The notes below the pieces were generated by a model. That model saw nothing but the letters and a program-made list of their open reading frames with translations. It ran no database searches and had not been told where the DNA came from. A stretch of DNA of 28,759 nucleotides. Source: SIAJ01 sp036266155. GTDB taxonomy: Bacteria > Planctomycetota > Planctomycetia > Gemmatales > Gemmataceae. The position numbers and the translations under genes are program-made. Of this stretch, positions 1 through 7,962 are shown piece by piece (positions within the stretch are counted from its first letter, which is position 1; each line of letters starts with the position of its first letter). The stretch covers positions 1 to 28,759 of the forward strand of contig DATANR010000314.1 of assembly GCA_036266155.1 (NCBI GenBank), in the 5' to 3' direction.

Positions 1-579
1 GACGCCGTCACAGGGCAAAACGGCGTCGCCCTCGCTGCGCTTCGGTCTCCGCCGCATTTTGTCCATCACGACGCGGCTGATCATCATGATCGCCGCGATC
101 ACGCACGCCAATGGCACGTCAATCCGCCCGATTCGTGCGGTGCCCGTGAAGTGTACCGCACCTGCGAGCATGGCGCCGGCCAGGAATCCCGCGACCGGCC
201 GGCCGCGTTTGTGTAGATGCCACCACACCATCAAGACCGTCAACGTGCCGGCAATCACCGCTGGCAACCGCACCGCCCATGAATCGACTCCGCCACGCAG
301 CCAGCCAATCGCCGCCACCATCCAGTAAAAGGCCGGCGGCTTTTGCAGCTCGACCTGTACGTCAAAGAGGCGCGGCAGAAGCCAGTTGCCATCGTCGAGG
401 ATGCCCTGGGCATTCTGTGCCGCGCGCGCTTCGTGGCTCGCCCAGAGGTCGCGTGATTGGATGCCTTGCAGGAAGACCGAGCCGCAGAGGAGGATGAGCC
501 CGACGAACGCCGGCGACGGTTTGAATGGGATGCCTGGAAGGCTCGGCTGGCGAATCGTTCGCCGCAGCAACGCGAACAT
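1..579 (-). CDS. Glycosyltransferase family 39 (ArnT/PMT-like), C-terminus cut by window edge
   Basis: An open frame starts at 579 on the minus strand and leaves the window, so only the first 193 residues are visible. After a hydrophobic segment near residues 24-41 comes a periplasmic-loop pattern with SHEARAAQNAQ, DDGNWLLPRLF and LQKPPAFYWM, then an RLPAV turn and further membrane helices. This order is typical of the first luminal loop of GT39 (PMT_2/ArnT) transferases, which move a sugar from a polyprenyl phosphate donor onto a lipid or protein outside the membrane. The start has a GGACAAGG stretch just upstream and lies 13 bases after the stop of the ABC exporter, so the two probably form an operon. 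The acceptor and donor cannot be told from this fragment. Confidence 0.8.
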   Translation of the reverse strand, partial: MFALLRRTIRQPSLPGIPFKPSPAFVGLILLCGSVFLQGIQSRDLWASHEARAAQNAQGILDDGNWLLPRLFDVQVELQKPPAFYWMVAAIGWLRGGVDSWAVRLPAVIAGTLTVLMVWWHLHKRGRPVAGFLAGAMLAGAVHFTGTARIGRIDVPLACVIAAIMMISRVVMDKMRRRPKRSEGDAVLPCDGV

Positions 580-592
580 CCTTGTCCTTCCG

Positions 593-2716
593 TCAGGCAC
601 TTTCCGAACGCTTTTCCGGGACCGGAACAACCTTCACGGGCAAGGGATCGATTGCGTCGTCCGCATCCGGAAGCGTGCCCTCGGCGATCTTCGGAATGTC
701 GCCGGTCGTGCCGTGAATCTGCGCGTCATACAGGGCACGATAAACCGGCGACGAGACCATCAACTCGGCATGAGTGCCCGTCGCCGCGACGGCTTGGCTT
801 TCCAGCACGACGATGCGGTCGGCCATCTGCACCGTGTGCATCTTGTGCGTGATGAAGAAGGTCGTTCGGCCGCGCTTGAAGTCTTGCAGTGCATCGTGAA
901 TCAGGCGATCAGAGACTGGATCGATGGCGCTGGAAAACTCGTCGAGGATCAGAATGCTTGGGTCACGCAGGATGGCACGCGCCAGGGCAATACGCTGCTT
1001 CTCGCCGCCGGAGAGAGATGAGCCAAGATCGCCGAGCCGGACTTCGTAGCCGCCTTTGGTCTGAATGAAGTCGTGCGCAAACGCCTTCTTGGCGGCTTCC
1101 TCGATCTGCTCCTGCGTCGCGTTGCGGTTCCCGTACAGAATGTTCTTGGCAATCGTGTCGTCGAACAGGATCGGATCCTGTGACACGAGCGCAATCTGCT
1201 TGCGCAAGCTGCGCAAGTTCGCTTTGCGAATGTCGATGCCGTCGACCAGGATCACGCCGAAGTCCGGGTCGAAGAAGCGCGGCAACAGGTTGAGCAGCGT
1301 GCTCTTGCCGGTGCCATTGGCCCCGACGACGGCAATCGTTTCGCCTGCTTTCACCTTCAGGCAGACCTTGGTAAGGATCGGCCGATCGGGGGTATATGAG
1401 AAGCAGACGTCGTGAAAAACGATATCTTTGTTGTGGCGGCCAAGCCGCGGGCCGTCGGGATTCGCCTGTACTTGCGGCGCGCGATCCATCGCCGCGAATA
1501 CACGGTCGCAGGCGGCCGCGGACGATTGCAGCTTCGTGTAAACGCTCGACAGCTTGCGAATCGGATCAGCCATGCCGATGAGCTGGGCGTATAGGGTCAT
1601 CAACGCGGCCATGTCCAGCGGGCTCGAAGTGAGCTGAACGAACCAGATCCGCTTTTCGCCGCTGATCACGAGGTAGGCGCCGGCCAGGACCGCGAGCAAG
1701 ATTGCAATCACACCGGTCAATTCCACGAGTGGACTCGTCAAGGCGTCAATGCGCGTTACGCGAATCGACCGCTGGGCATATTCGCTGGCCGCATCGTGGA
1801 AGCGCCTGCGTTCGTACGGCTCCATCGTGAATGCCTTGACGACGCGCAGGCCCTGGAACGTCTCCTGCAATATCTTGTAAAGGCTCCCCATCTTCTCAAG
1901 CACGCGGCGCGACGCCTTCTTCATCTTCTTGCTGGCCGTCGTCATGATGATGATGGCCAACGGGACGATAACGACGAAGAGAAACGTGAGTTGCCAGCTA
2001 ATCCAAAACGCTATGCACAGGCACGCGACCGCCTTGAGCGGCTCGGCGATTACCTTCCCGAACAAGATCTTCATCCCATTGCCGATCGCTTCCATGTCGT
2101 TCGTGAATCGGCTCATCAGCTCGGCCGAACCGCCCTCCTGGATCTGGCGCAAGTCCTGATGGATGGCCGCTCGGTAAAACTTGCCGCGTAAGTCGAGAAT
2201 CGTCCGGGCGATGACAATGCCGACGAGATACTCCTGCCAGAACTCGAAGAAGCCGCGGACCGCGACGGCAATGACCACGATCGCCAGGAGGACTGCCAGA
2301 GTGTCGAACATGTCCGTCGGCAAATGACGAATGACGTGATGCTTGAGCTGCTGATAGCGCCATTCGGTTGAGCGAAAGCTGGCAAGCCGCGTTTCCTTCG
2401 TATCCAATTCCTTGGTGATGCGATGTTGCTCGTTGTCGCGGTAACTGCTCGGCGGAAGTGCGTCGGTCGCTCGCTTGGCTTCCGCAAGTTTGTCGAGTTC
2501 CTTTTCACGGATCGCGATATCGGTGGTCACATCCGCGAGCTTGCCGTCGACCCATTCTTGGAGGTTCTTCTTCTTCTCGACGAGTTGAAAGACGGGATAA
2601 ATCGCCGCGATGTTGAGGCTCCAAAGCGAAGCCGCCAACAGCGCGCACATCAACGAAACGATCAATCGACCGCGATAACGCAGGGCAAGTTTGATGGCAC
2701 GACGGAAGTTGTTCAT
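593..2716 (-). CDS. MsbA-like ABC exporter (fused permease and ATPase)
   Basis: This is a half-transporter of 707 residues with an N-terminal six-helix type-1 exporter domain and a C-terminal ATPase. Visible motifs are Walker A GANGTGKST (near residue 468), signature LSGGEKQ (near 568), Walker B ILILDEF with the catalytic Glu (near 590), and the H-loop in FITHKM (near 621). It would flip a lipid or export a hydrophobic substrate. The loop between TM1 and TM2 is expanded to about 95 residues and is charged and helical (for example DIAIREKELDKLAEAKRA), consistent with a periplasmic coiled coil. I chose the start at 2716 (MNNFRRAIKL) because GGAGG lies upstream and MsbA-like proteins start this way; an in-frame ATG at 2758 is the alternative. 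The GT39 gene follows after 13 bases, suggesting an envelope lipid or glycan role. The substrate is unknown. Confidence 0.9.
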   Translation of the reverse strand: MNNFRRAIKLALRYRGRLIVSLMCALLAASLWSLNIAAIYPVFQLVEKKKNLQEWVDGKLADVTTDIAIREKELDKLAEAKRATDALPPSSYRDNEQHRITKELDTKETRLASFRSTEWRYQQLKHHVIRHLPTDMFDTLAVLLAIVVIAVAVRGFFEFWQEYLVGIVIARTILDLRGKFYRAAIHQDLRQIQEGGSAELMSRFTNDMEAIGNGMKILFGKVIAEPLKAVACLCIAFWISWQLTFLFVVIVPLAIIIMTTASKKMKKASRRVLEKMGSLYKILQETFQGLRVVKAFTMEPYERRRFHDAASEYAQRSIRVTRIDALTSPLVELTGVIAILLAVLAGAYLVISGEKRIWFVQLTSSPLDMAALMTLYAQLIGMADPIRKLSSVYTKLQSSAAACDRVFAAMDRAPQVQANPDGPRLGRHNKDIVFHDVCFSYTPDRPILTKVCLKVKAGETIAVVGANGTGKSTLLNLLPRFFDPDFGVILVDGIDIRKANLRSLRKQIALVSQDPILFDDTIAKNILYGNRNATQEQIEEAAKKAFAHDFIQTKGGYEVRLGDLGSSLSGGEKQRIALARAILRDPSILILDEFSSAIDPVSDRLIHDALQDFKRGRTTFFITHKMHTVQMADRIVVLESQAVAATGTHAELMVSSPVYRALYDAQIHGTTGDIPKIAEGTLPDADDAIDPLPVKVVPVPEKRSESA

Positions 2717-2796
2717 CGGTGCGGCCGGCCTCCACGGAGCGTCGGGGTTATACCCCATTCGGGAAGACCGGGCAAGGCAGACAACTCGTCGGTAAG

Positions 2797-3864
2797 ATGG
2801 ACCCGACCCATTCGGGAACCTGGATGCCCCAAGAGAAGCTGCGTGCCTGGTTGAAGCTGCCCGACGGCCCCTGGCCGCCGGATCACTATGCCCTCATTGG
2901 ACTTCCGATCGGCAAAGGCTCGCCGGAAGAAATCGAGGGTCGCATTCTCGAACGGCTCGAACTGCTCCGCCGTTACCAACTCCCGCACCCGGACGAGGCG
3001 ACCGAGGGGATGAATCTCCTCGCGCAGGCGCTCGACACGCTGACCGATCCGGATTCGCGGCGCGCTTACGATCGCTCGATCGGTTTGAAGGTGGTGACCA
3101 AGGTCGAGCCGCCGCCGTTGCCGGCCGACGACGTATTAAGCACGCTGTTTCCCGGCGTGCCAACACTGGAACCCGCCGAGTCCGAAGCGCCGACTCCCGA
3201 GCCAAATCTGCCCGAAGTCATTCTGTTGCCACTCGATGACGATGAGCCGGACGTCGACGACGAACCGCTCGTGTTGCCGCCCGCGACGATGGAACTCGTT
3301 CCGGATGCGATCCTGATGCCGGTGCCGCCACCGGTCGCCCGCATCGAAACAGAAACGCCGACCTCAACGCGACCGAAGAGCCCGCGGCGCGAGATGTACG
3401 CTGACCTCGCCCGTGTCCGCAAGGTGCTGCGCGTCTTCGAACGAGCGCGGCCCTATTTGACGGATGCCGACCGCACGTTCACACGGCGTACCGATGCCCT
3501 GGCACTGATGGGCTGCCTCGCCGAATTGCGGCCGCTGTTGCACACGGTCCCCGACCTAATCGCAGGCCCAAAGCGGCCGGGCAACCTGGTTGCTGCCCTC
3601 GCCCGGCAACGACTGCTCTTCGATACGTTTCGGTCGCTGCTCCCCGACCAGCGCGATGCCCTGGCCCGCGACTTCCGCGCCGCCCACTATCGCCTCGCGG
3701 CCTACTACGATGACCTCCGCGACGAAGTCCGACGCCGGACCGAGAAAGACTGGACGCGTTCGGTCTTGAACCCGCTGCTCCGCTACATCGCCGACCACCC
3801 GGAATGGATCGTGCTGCCGTTCGCCCTTCTCGCACTTGCCATTGCCGTCATCCGGAGTGTTTGA
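2797..3864 (+). CDS. J-domain-like protein with C-terminal membrane anchor
   Basis: The 355-residue product begins with a divergent J-domain: PPDHYALIGLP, a helix (EEIEGRILERLELLRRYQ), an HPD tripeptide at about residues 64-66, then a helix ending in DPDSRRAYD. This matches the order helix I, helix II, HPD loop, helix III, YD. A Pro/Glu/Asp-rich linker follows (about 100-190), then a charged helical region (about 200-330) and one hydrophobic segment near the end (WIVLPFALLALAIAVI), suggesting a tail anchor with the J-like domain in the cytoplasm. True J-proteins stimulate DnaK ATPase through HPD; whether this one does is inferred. The frame is open up to 2719, but the start at 2797 leaves about 80 bases for a promoter shared with the divergent exporter gene; 2824 is also possible. 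Confidence 0.6.
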   Translation: MDPTHSGTWMPQEKLRAWLKLPDGPWPPDHYALIGLPIGKGSPEEIEGRILERLELLRRYQLPHPDEATEGMNLLAQALDTLTDPDSRRAYDRSIGLKVVTKVEPPPLPADDVLSTLFPGVPTLEPAESEAPTPEPNLPEVILLPLDDDEPDVDDEPLVLPPATMELVPDAILMPVPPPVARIETETPTSTRPKSPRREMYADLARVRKVLRVFERARPYLTDADRTFTRRTDALALMGCLAELRPLLHTVPDLIAGPKRPGNLVAALARQRLLFDTFRSLLPDQRDALARDFRAAHYRLAAYYDDLRDEVRRRTEKDWTRSVLNPLLRYIADHPEWIVLPFALLALAIAVIRSV

Positions 3865-4199
3865 CCCTTTTGGCCGTGAACGTGAATTCGTTTCACTGGT
3901 CACGATTGCGATTCGTTCACGCCGCGCACACCCCCTGAACGTATTTCTCATTTTTTCAGCCCTATTAGGATCTGGGTCGCAAGGCTAGCTTTGGTAAGAA
4001 TTTACGCCGACCTCGTACCAAGTCGTCCGTTACCATCGCCCTGCCGCCGATGTTATGCGTGAACGAAACCAATACCGACCAATATCGTTTGGCCATCCCC
4101 CTCTCTGCTTCCATCTCGCGGGGTCAACGATTCGACGCCACTGAACCCGAACCGTAAGATTGCCAGTCTCTACGTGCACACGCCCCGAGGACTGTTGCG
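3865..4199. other. Intergenic region without a recognised gene
   Basis: This 335-base stretch lies between two plus-strand genes. It holds an inverted pair GTGAACG (3876-3882) and CGTTCAC (3914-3920) just after the stop of the J-like gene, with no T-run, so it is a weak terminator candidate. A T-rich stretch near 3945-3970 could belong to a promoter for the GlyRS gene, but I see no convincing -35/-10 pair. No tRNA-like cloverleaf or reading frame with coding character was recognised. Confidence 0.5.
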
Positions 4200-5855
4200 A
4201 TGGCCGCCAAGTTGGATATGGAAAAGCTCGTCTCGCTTTGCCGCCGGCGCGGCTTCATCTTTCAATCGAGCGAAATCTACGGCGGCATCAACGGCTTCTG
4301 GGACTACGGCCCGCTCGGCGTCGAGCTGAAGAAGAACATCAAGGACGCCTGGTGGCAGGACATGGTCCGCAACCCGCCGCCCGGGCCGGACGGACAAGAA
4401 ATCACCATGGTCGGTCTCGACTGTTCGATCATCATGAACCCAAAGGTATGGGAGGCGAGCGGGCACGTGGGGGGGTTCAGTGATCCGATGGTGGATTGCA
4501 TTAACTGCAAGAGAAGGTACAGAGCTGACAAAGTGTATTTTCTGCGGTTCAAGAGCAGTGAGCGGACGATCAAGAATACCCTATACGCCACTGAAGCTGA
4601 TAACAAATCAGATGCGGAAGTGCGGCTGGAGTCTGAAGTCAAGAAGCGTAAGATCCCAAGTCTGCTCGATCTTTTCCAGAAGAGAGAGTTCGACCTTATC
4701 TCAGCGGCCGATGCCCCTCCGAGCGAAGATTTCTATTCGAACAATCCCGACCGAGACAAGAGCTTCGGAGGTCATTGCCCTGACTGCGGCGGAGATCTTT
4801 TGGCACCCCGTGCCTTCAACCTCATGTTCGAAAGCCACGCCGGTGCCCTCCAGTCGGACGAAAACAAGGTTTACCTGCGCCCCGAAACGGCCCAAGGTAT
4901 CTTCGTCAACTTCCGCAATGTGCTGGATAGCAACCGCGTGAAGTTACCGTTCGGAATTGCGCAGATCGGTAAAGCCTTCCGTAACGAAATCAACCCCCGT
5001 AACTACATCTTCCGCTCCCGCGAATTCGAGCAGATGGAGATCGAGTTCTTCTGCAATCCGAACGAGTCGATGAAGTGGTACGGGTACTGGCGTGATCTGC
5101 GCAAGAAGTGGTACAGTACGCTCGGCATCAAGTCGGACAATCTGAAGCCGCGGGAGCAGGGCAAGGAGGAGCTCGCTCACTACTCGATCGGCACGACCGA
5201 CATCGAGTATATGTTCCCATTCTCCGAGGAACCGCAGGAGTTGGAGGGCGTCGCCCATCGCGGGGCGTTCGACCTGACCGCCCACATGACCAAGAGCGGC
5301 AAGGACCTTTCCTATTTCGACGAAGAGGCCTGGACGCGCGACGCCGCTGGGCGGACGACCAACTCGTTCAAGGAATGGCTCAAGACGAATCCGCCGAAGG
5401 AGCAGATTGAAAAGTATCAGTACACGCCGCACGTGATCGAGCCGTCAGCCGGGGCGGATCGGTTTACATTGGCTGTGTTGTGCGAGGCCTATCACGAGGA
5501 CAAGCAGCCGGACGCCAAGGGGAACATGGAAGAACGGCTCGTCATGAAGTTCCACCCCCGGCTTGCGCCCGTGAAGGCCGCGATCTTCCCGCTGGTCAAG
5601 AAGGACGGCATGCCGGAGAAGGCCCAGGCCCTCTATCGCGAGTTGAAGAAGCACTTCAAGGTCGAGTACGACGACGCGGGCGCCGTCGGTCGGCGCTATC
5701 GCCGGCAGGACGAGATCGGCACGCCGTTCTGCATCACCATCGACGGCGACACCCTCAAGGACGACACGGTCACGATCCGGGATCGCGACACGTTGCAACA
5801 ACGACGGATCGCATCGAAAGATGTGTTGAGTGAGATTCGCAAAGCGCTTGAATAG
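4200..5855 (+). CDS. glyQS: Glycyl-tRNA synthetase, homodimeric (eukaryal/archaeal/Thermus) type
   Basis: This class II synthetase of 551 residues charges tRNA-Gly with glycine. The N-terminus (LVSLCRRRGFIFQSSEIYGG, then DYGPLGVELK) is typical of the single-chain alpha2 enzyme rather than the bacterial alpha/beta form. Motif 2 is FRNEINPRNYIFRSREFEQ (from about residue 260) and motif 3 is EPSAGADR (from about 414). The C-terminal anticodon-binding domain contains LAPVKAAIFPLVKK and GRRYRRQDEIGTPF. Two CxxC pairs, C100/C103 and C193/C196, likely bind zinc. GAGGA about 11 bases upstream supports the start. The segment between about 4441 and 4800, which encodes the zinc-binding region, has clearly lower GC and uses AGA/AGG arginine codons, unlike the rest of the gene. 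A hairpin follows the stop. Confidence 0.96.
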   Translation: MAAKLDMEKLVSLCRRRGFIFQSSEIYGGINGFWDYGPLGVELKKNIKDAWWQDMVRNPPPGPDGQEITMVGLDCSIIMNPKVWEASGHVGGFSDPMVDCINCKRRYRADKVYFLRFKSSERTIKNTLYATEADNKSDAEVRLESEVKKRKIPSLLDLFQKREFDLISAADAPPSEDFYSNNPDRDKSFGGHCPDCGGDLLAPRAFNLMFESHAGALQSDENKVYLRPETAQGIFVNFRNVLDSNRVKLPFGIAQIGKAFRNEINPRNYIFRSREFEQMEIEFFCNPNESMKWYGYWRDLRKKWYSTLGIKSDNLKPREQGKEELAHYSIGTTDIEYMFPFSEEPQELEGVAHRGAFDLTAHMTKSGKDLSYFDEEAWTRDAAGRTTNSFKEWLKTNPPKEQIEKYQYTPHVIEPSAGADRFTLAVLCEAYHEDKQPDAKGNMEERLVMKFHPRLAPVKAAIFPLVKKDGMPEKAQALYRELKKHFKVEYDDAGAVGRRYRRQDEIGTPFCITIDGDTLKDDTVTIRDRDTLQQRRIASKDVLSEIRKALE

Positions 5856-5876
5856 ATAACGAACGAATTCGTTTAG

Positions 5877-5899
5877 CGTGCGAGCCAACGGCTCGCACG
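5877..5899. terminator. Palindrome between convergent genes, likely bidirectional terminator
   Basis: A 10-bp perfect stem (CGTGCGAGCC / GGCTCGCACG, 5877-5886 and 5890-5899) with loop AAC sits between the GlyRS stop and the stop of the minus-strand gene. There is no long T-run, so this could equally be a dispersed palindromic repeat that serves as a terminator. A second short perfect palindrome, AACGAATTCGTT, lies at 5862-5873. Confidence 0.55.
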
Positions 5900-6505
5900 T
5901 CAAATCACCTCATCGTCAAAATCATCGCGCACATCGCCATGCCCGCCGCGGCGCTCCGGATTGCTGATGCGATCGCGTGATCGCTCGGCAATCAATGCTT
6001 CGACAAATGCGGGATGCACACGGCTCAGTCGGGCGCCGACCTTGGGCGGCTTGCCCACCGTCACCGTCCCCCGGCTGACGAAGCCGACATCCGCCGCCAC
6101 GACAACAAACAGCACCAAAAAGACGCCAACGCACCAGAAGCCGGGGCCGCCGGCGATCAGTTCGACGATCGCGAACACATCGAGGGCGATTACCGCGGCG
6201 GTCCACCAGGGCATAACCTTGTGAAAGAACAGCCTTACGCGTCGTTTGTGCTCGGCCCGATGAATATCGCACATTGGCACGCGAACCCAGATTGTTCGCG
6301 AATAGCGGGAAAGTATCGGAACAATCAGCGGTGGGAAAAAGAACAAGCCGACAAACAAGCCAAGCAACTGCAATGCGCCACGCCAGCCATCGATAATTCG
6401 CACGGCGACCTTCACACGCTTGAGCGCCGGTTCGCCGCATTGGGCGCAGACACGCGGCAACAGATCGTGCATGACTTCGTATTCGGTGATGTCGACGTGA
6501 GCCAT
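5900..6505 (-). CDS. Membrane protein with possible CxxC/CxxH zinc site, function unknown
   Basis: The 201-residue product has an N-terminal cytoplasmic segment with CAQC (C20, C23), a hydrophobic hairpin (about 44-65), a second cysteine-histidine pair CDIH (C79, H82), two more hydrophobic segments (about 97-118 and 122-140) and a charged C-terminal tail rich in Arg and Asp. The CxxC plus CxxH arrangement suggests a treble-clef or ribbon-like metal site at the membrane, but I recognise no named family. It lies 15 bases downstream of queE on the same strand and is probably co-transcribed with it. It ends against the terminator palindrome shared with GlyRS. Confidence 0.75.
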   Translation of the reverse strand: MAHVDITEYEVMHDLLPRVCAQCGEPALKRVKVAVRIIDGWRGALQLLGLFVGLFFFPPLIVPILSRYSRTIWVRVPMCDIHRAEHKRRVRLFFHKVMPWWTAAVIALDVFAIVELIAGGPGFWCVGVFLVLFVVVAADVGFVSRGTVTVGKPPKVGARLSRVHPAFVEALIAERSRDRISNPERRGGHGDVRDDFDDEVI

Positions 6506-6520
6506 GTCCGTGACGGGAGC

Positions 6521-7231
6521 CTACACCCCGCGCGCCTTCGGGTCCCAGACAAACTTGTGCATCTGAAGCTGCATCCGGACGTCGAGCCGAGAGTCGAGCA
6601 ACCAGTCCGCGAGGTCCGCAAGCTTGACACGATCGAAGACCGCACTCAAGAGGACGGTGCAGCGTTGGTCCAGCTTGTGCGAACGAATCGTTTCAATCGT
6701 CCAGTCAAAGTCCCGCCGCGATGCGATCACAAACTTGATCTCGTCGGTCGGTTTCAGATGATCGAGGTTGGTCCACCGGTTGCGTTCGCATTCGCCGCTG
6801 TCGGGGCATTTGAGGTCCATGATGATGTGGACCCGGCGATCGACGTCCGCGACGTCTTCCGCCCCGCCGGTTTCGAGCAAGACCGTGTGACCCGAGTTAA
6901 CAAGGGTTGTCATGAGGGGCCGCGTCTCAGCTTGCAGCAACGGTTCGCCGCCGGTCAGCTCGACCAAGGGACAGTCAAGTTCCGTCACTCGGCGAAGAAC
7001 TTCGTCCACCGCCATCACCGTGCCTTCGGCAAAGGCGTGCGGCGTATCGCACCACGAGCAACGCTGGCCGCAGACGGTCGTGCGGATGAAGATGCAAGGC
7101 AGGCCGGTGAAAGTCGATTCGCCCTGAATACTGCGGTAGATTTCGTGGATCAGCAGCGTGCCCGCCGGCTTCGACTGCAGCAAGGCGACGCGCTGGGCGG
7201 GATACGGAAGTGGTGCCGGAACGCTCTCCAT
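6521..7231 (-). CDS. queE: 7-carboxy-7-deazaguanine synthase (radical SAM)
   Basis: QueE converts 6-carboxy-tetrahydropterin to 7-carboxy-7-deazaguanine, the radical SAM step of queuosine/7-deazaguanine synthesis. The 236-residue product shows IYRSIQGESTFTGLPCIFIR, the 4Fe-4S motif CGQRCSWC (C54, C58, C61) followed by DTPHAF, the LVELTGGEPLLQ segment for SAM binding, and LETGG. Length and motif order fit the family. The start at 7231 gives a short extension before the family core; no strong ribosome binding site is visible, and the in-frame start is not otherwise decided. No other queuosine genes are in the window; the small membrane protein gene downstream is the only co-directional neighbour. 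Confidence 0.93.
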   Translation of the reverse strand: MESVPAPLPYPAQRVALLQSKPAGTLLIHEIYRSIQGESTFTGLPCIFIRTTVCGQRCSWCDTPHAFAEGTVMAVDEVLRRVTELDCPLVELTGGEPLLQAETRPLMTTLVNSGHTVLLETGGAEDVADVDRRVHIIMDLKCPDSGECERNRWTNLDHLKPTDEIKFVIASRRDFDWTIETIRSHKLDQRCTVLLSAVFDRVKLADLADWLLDSRLDVRMQLQMHKFVWDPKARGV

Positions 7232-7313
7232 TTCGACTTATCATACCGAACGAACCGGCCGTGCCGGCGGGTGAGAATTTCGGGAAATTCGGTCGGAACG
7301 TCAAAGATTGCAC

Positions 7314-7341
7314 TTTCAATCCCTAAGTGTCCGGTTATAAT
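7314..7341 (+). promoter_or_regulatory. Probable sigma-70 promoter for the RRM gene
   Basis: A perfect TATAAT at 7336-7341 is preceded by TTTCAA (7314-7319) at 16-base spacing. TTGCAC (7308-7313) looks better as a -35 but would need a 22-base spacer. The -10 is the best in the window and implies a transcript starting near 7348, about 250 bases before the RRM start codon. Confidence 0.55.
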
Positions 7342-7347
7342 CTCGGG

Positions 7348-7602
7348 GTTGAATAGGCGTGGGCCTATTCAGATCAGGAGTAGACGAATCGCTTTGCCGC
7401 TCTCACGTATGACCCGTCTTGGTTCTTTCGACCTGAGCCAGTTTCGACTCACGGCCTCCAAGCTCGTCACGTCGGTACGCAGCAGCGGACCCGCTCCGGT
7501 AGCCGGAGTATTCTGGGTCACGTCCCACCCTGTCTCTCTCGGCGGTCGGAGTGCGACCGTAGGCCGTTAGTAGGCGGGCCAAGTACCCGCGAAGGAAGTT
7601 CG
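7348..7602 (+). promoter_or_regulatory. Long hairpin-rich leader upstream of RRM protein gene
   Basis: Between the TATAAT and the RRM start lie several perfect hairpins: GAATAGGC/GCCTATTC with a 4-base loop (7351-7370), CTCCGG/CCGGAG with a 3-base loop (7494-7508), CGGTCG/CGACCG with a 5-base loop (7543-7559) and GCGGG/CCCGC (7574-7590), the last directly before the AAGGAAG ribosome binding site. A 53-codon frame (7409-7570) runs through the leader without a ribosome binding site and I do not call it a gene. The arrangement suggests a regulatory leader, for example temperature- or self-regulated; function is inference. Confidence 0.45.
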
Positions 7603-7947
7603 ATGAAGCTGTATGTGGGCAACATCTCGTTCCAGACGACGAACGAGGACCTGGCCGAAGCGTTCGGTCAGCACGGAACGGTGACGAGCGCTCAAGTGGT
7701 GATGGACCGGGAAACCGGCCGGAGCCGTGGGTTCGCTTTCGTTGAAATGAGCGACGGGGCCGAAGGGGCCATCGCCGCGATGCACGGCGCCAACTTCATG
7801 GGCCGGACCCTGACCGTCAACGAGGCCAAGCCTCGTGAAGACCGTCCTCGTGGCGGCGGCGGCGGTGGTTACGGTGGTGGCGGCGGCGGCCGTGGCTACG
7901 GTGGTGGTGGCGGCGGTTACGGCGGCGGTGGCGGCGGCCGATACTAA
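7603..7947 (+). CDS. Glycine-rich RRM RNA-binding protein
   Basis: The 114-residue product is a single RNA recognition motif followed by a glycine-rich tail. RNP2 is LYVGNI (residues 3-8) and RNP1 is RGFAFVEM (42-49), both with the aromatic residues that stack on RNA. From about residue 84 the protein is Gly/Tyr/Arg repeats (GGGGGGYGG type), as in cyanobacterial Rbp proteins and plant GRPs, which act as RNA chaperones and are often cold-induced. AAGGAAG lies just before the start. It has its own promoter and a long leader, and a very strong hairpin 15 bases after the stop, so it is probably a single-gene transcript. The target RNAs are unknown. Confidence 0.92.
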   Translation: MKLYVGNISFQTTNEDLAEAFGQHGTVTSAQVVMDRETGRSRGFAFVEMSDGAEGAIAAMHGANFMGRTLTVNEAKPREDRPRGGGGGGYGGGGGGRGYGGGGGGYGGGGGGRY

Positions 7948-7962
7948 GCCAAGAAATGAAAA

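Noticed and set aside
2754..2818. 12-base direct repeat CCCATTCGGGAA at 2754 and 2807
   Set aside because: Only two short copies in the divergent region; could be chance or a small duplication, and no function can be argued.
4100..4190. Possible tRNA upstream of the GlyRS gene
   Set aside because: A GGGTCAACGATTCGACGCC stretch looks vaguely like a T-arm, but no acceptor stem or anticodon arm pairs with it; a T-box would also be unexpected outside Gram-positives and no T-box motif was seen.
6014..7570. 518-codon open frame on the plus strand
   Set aside because: Antisense to queE and the CxxC membrane protein. Only its last 53 codons (from an ATG at 7409) lie in the leader, without a ribosome binding site.
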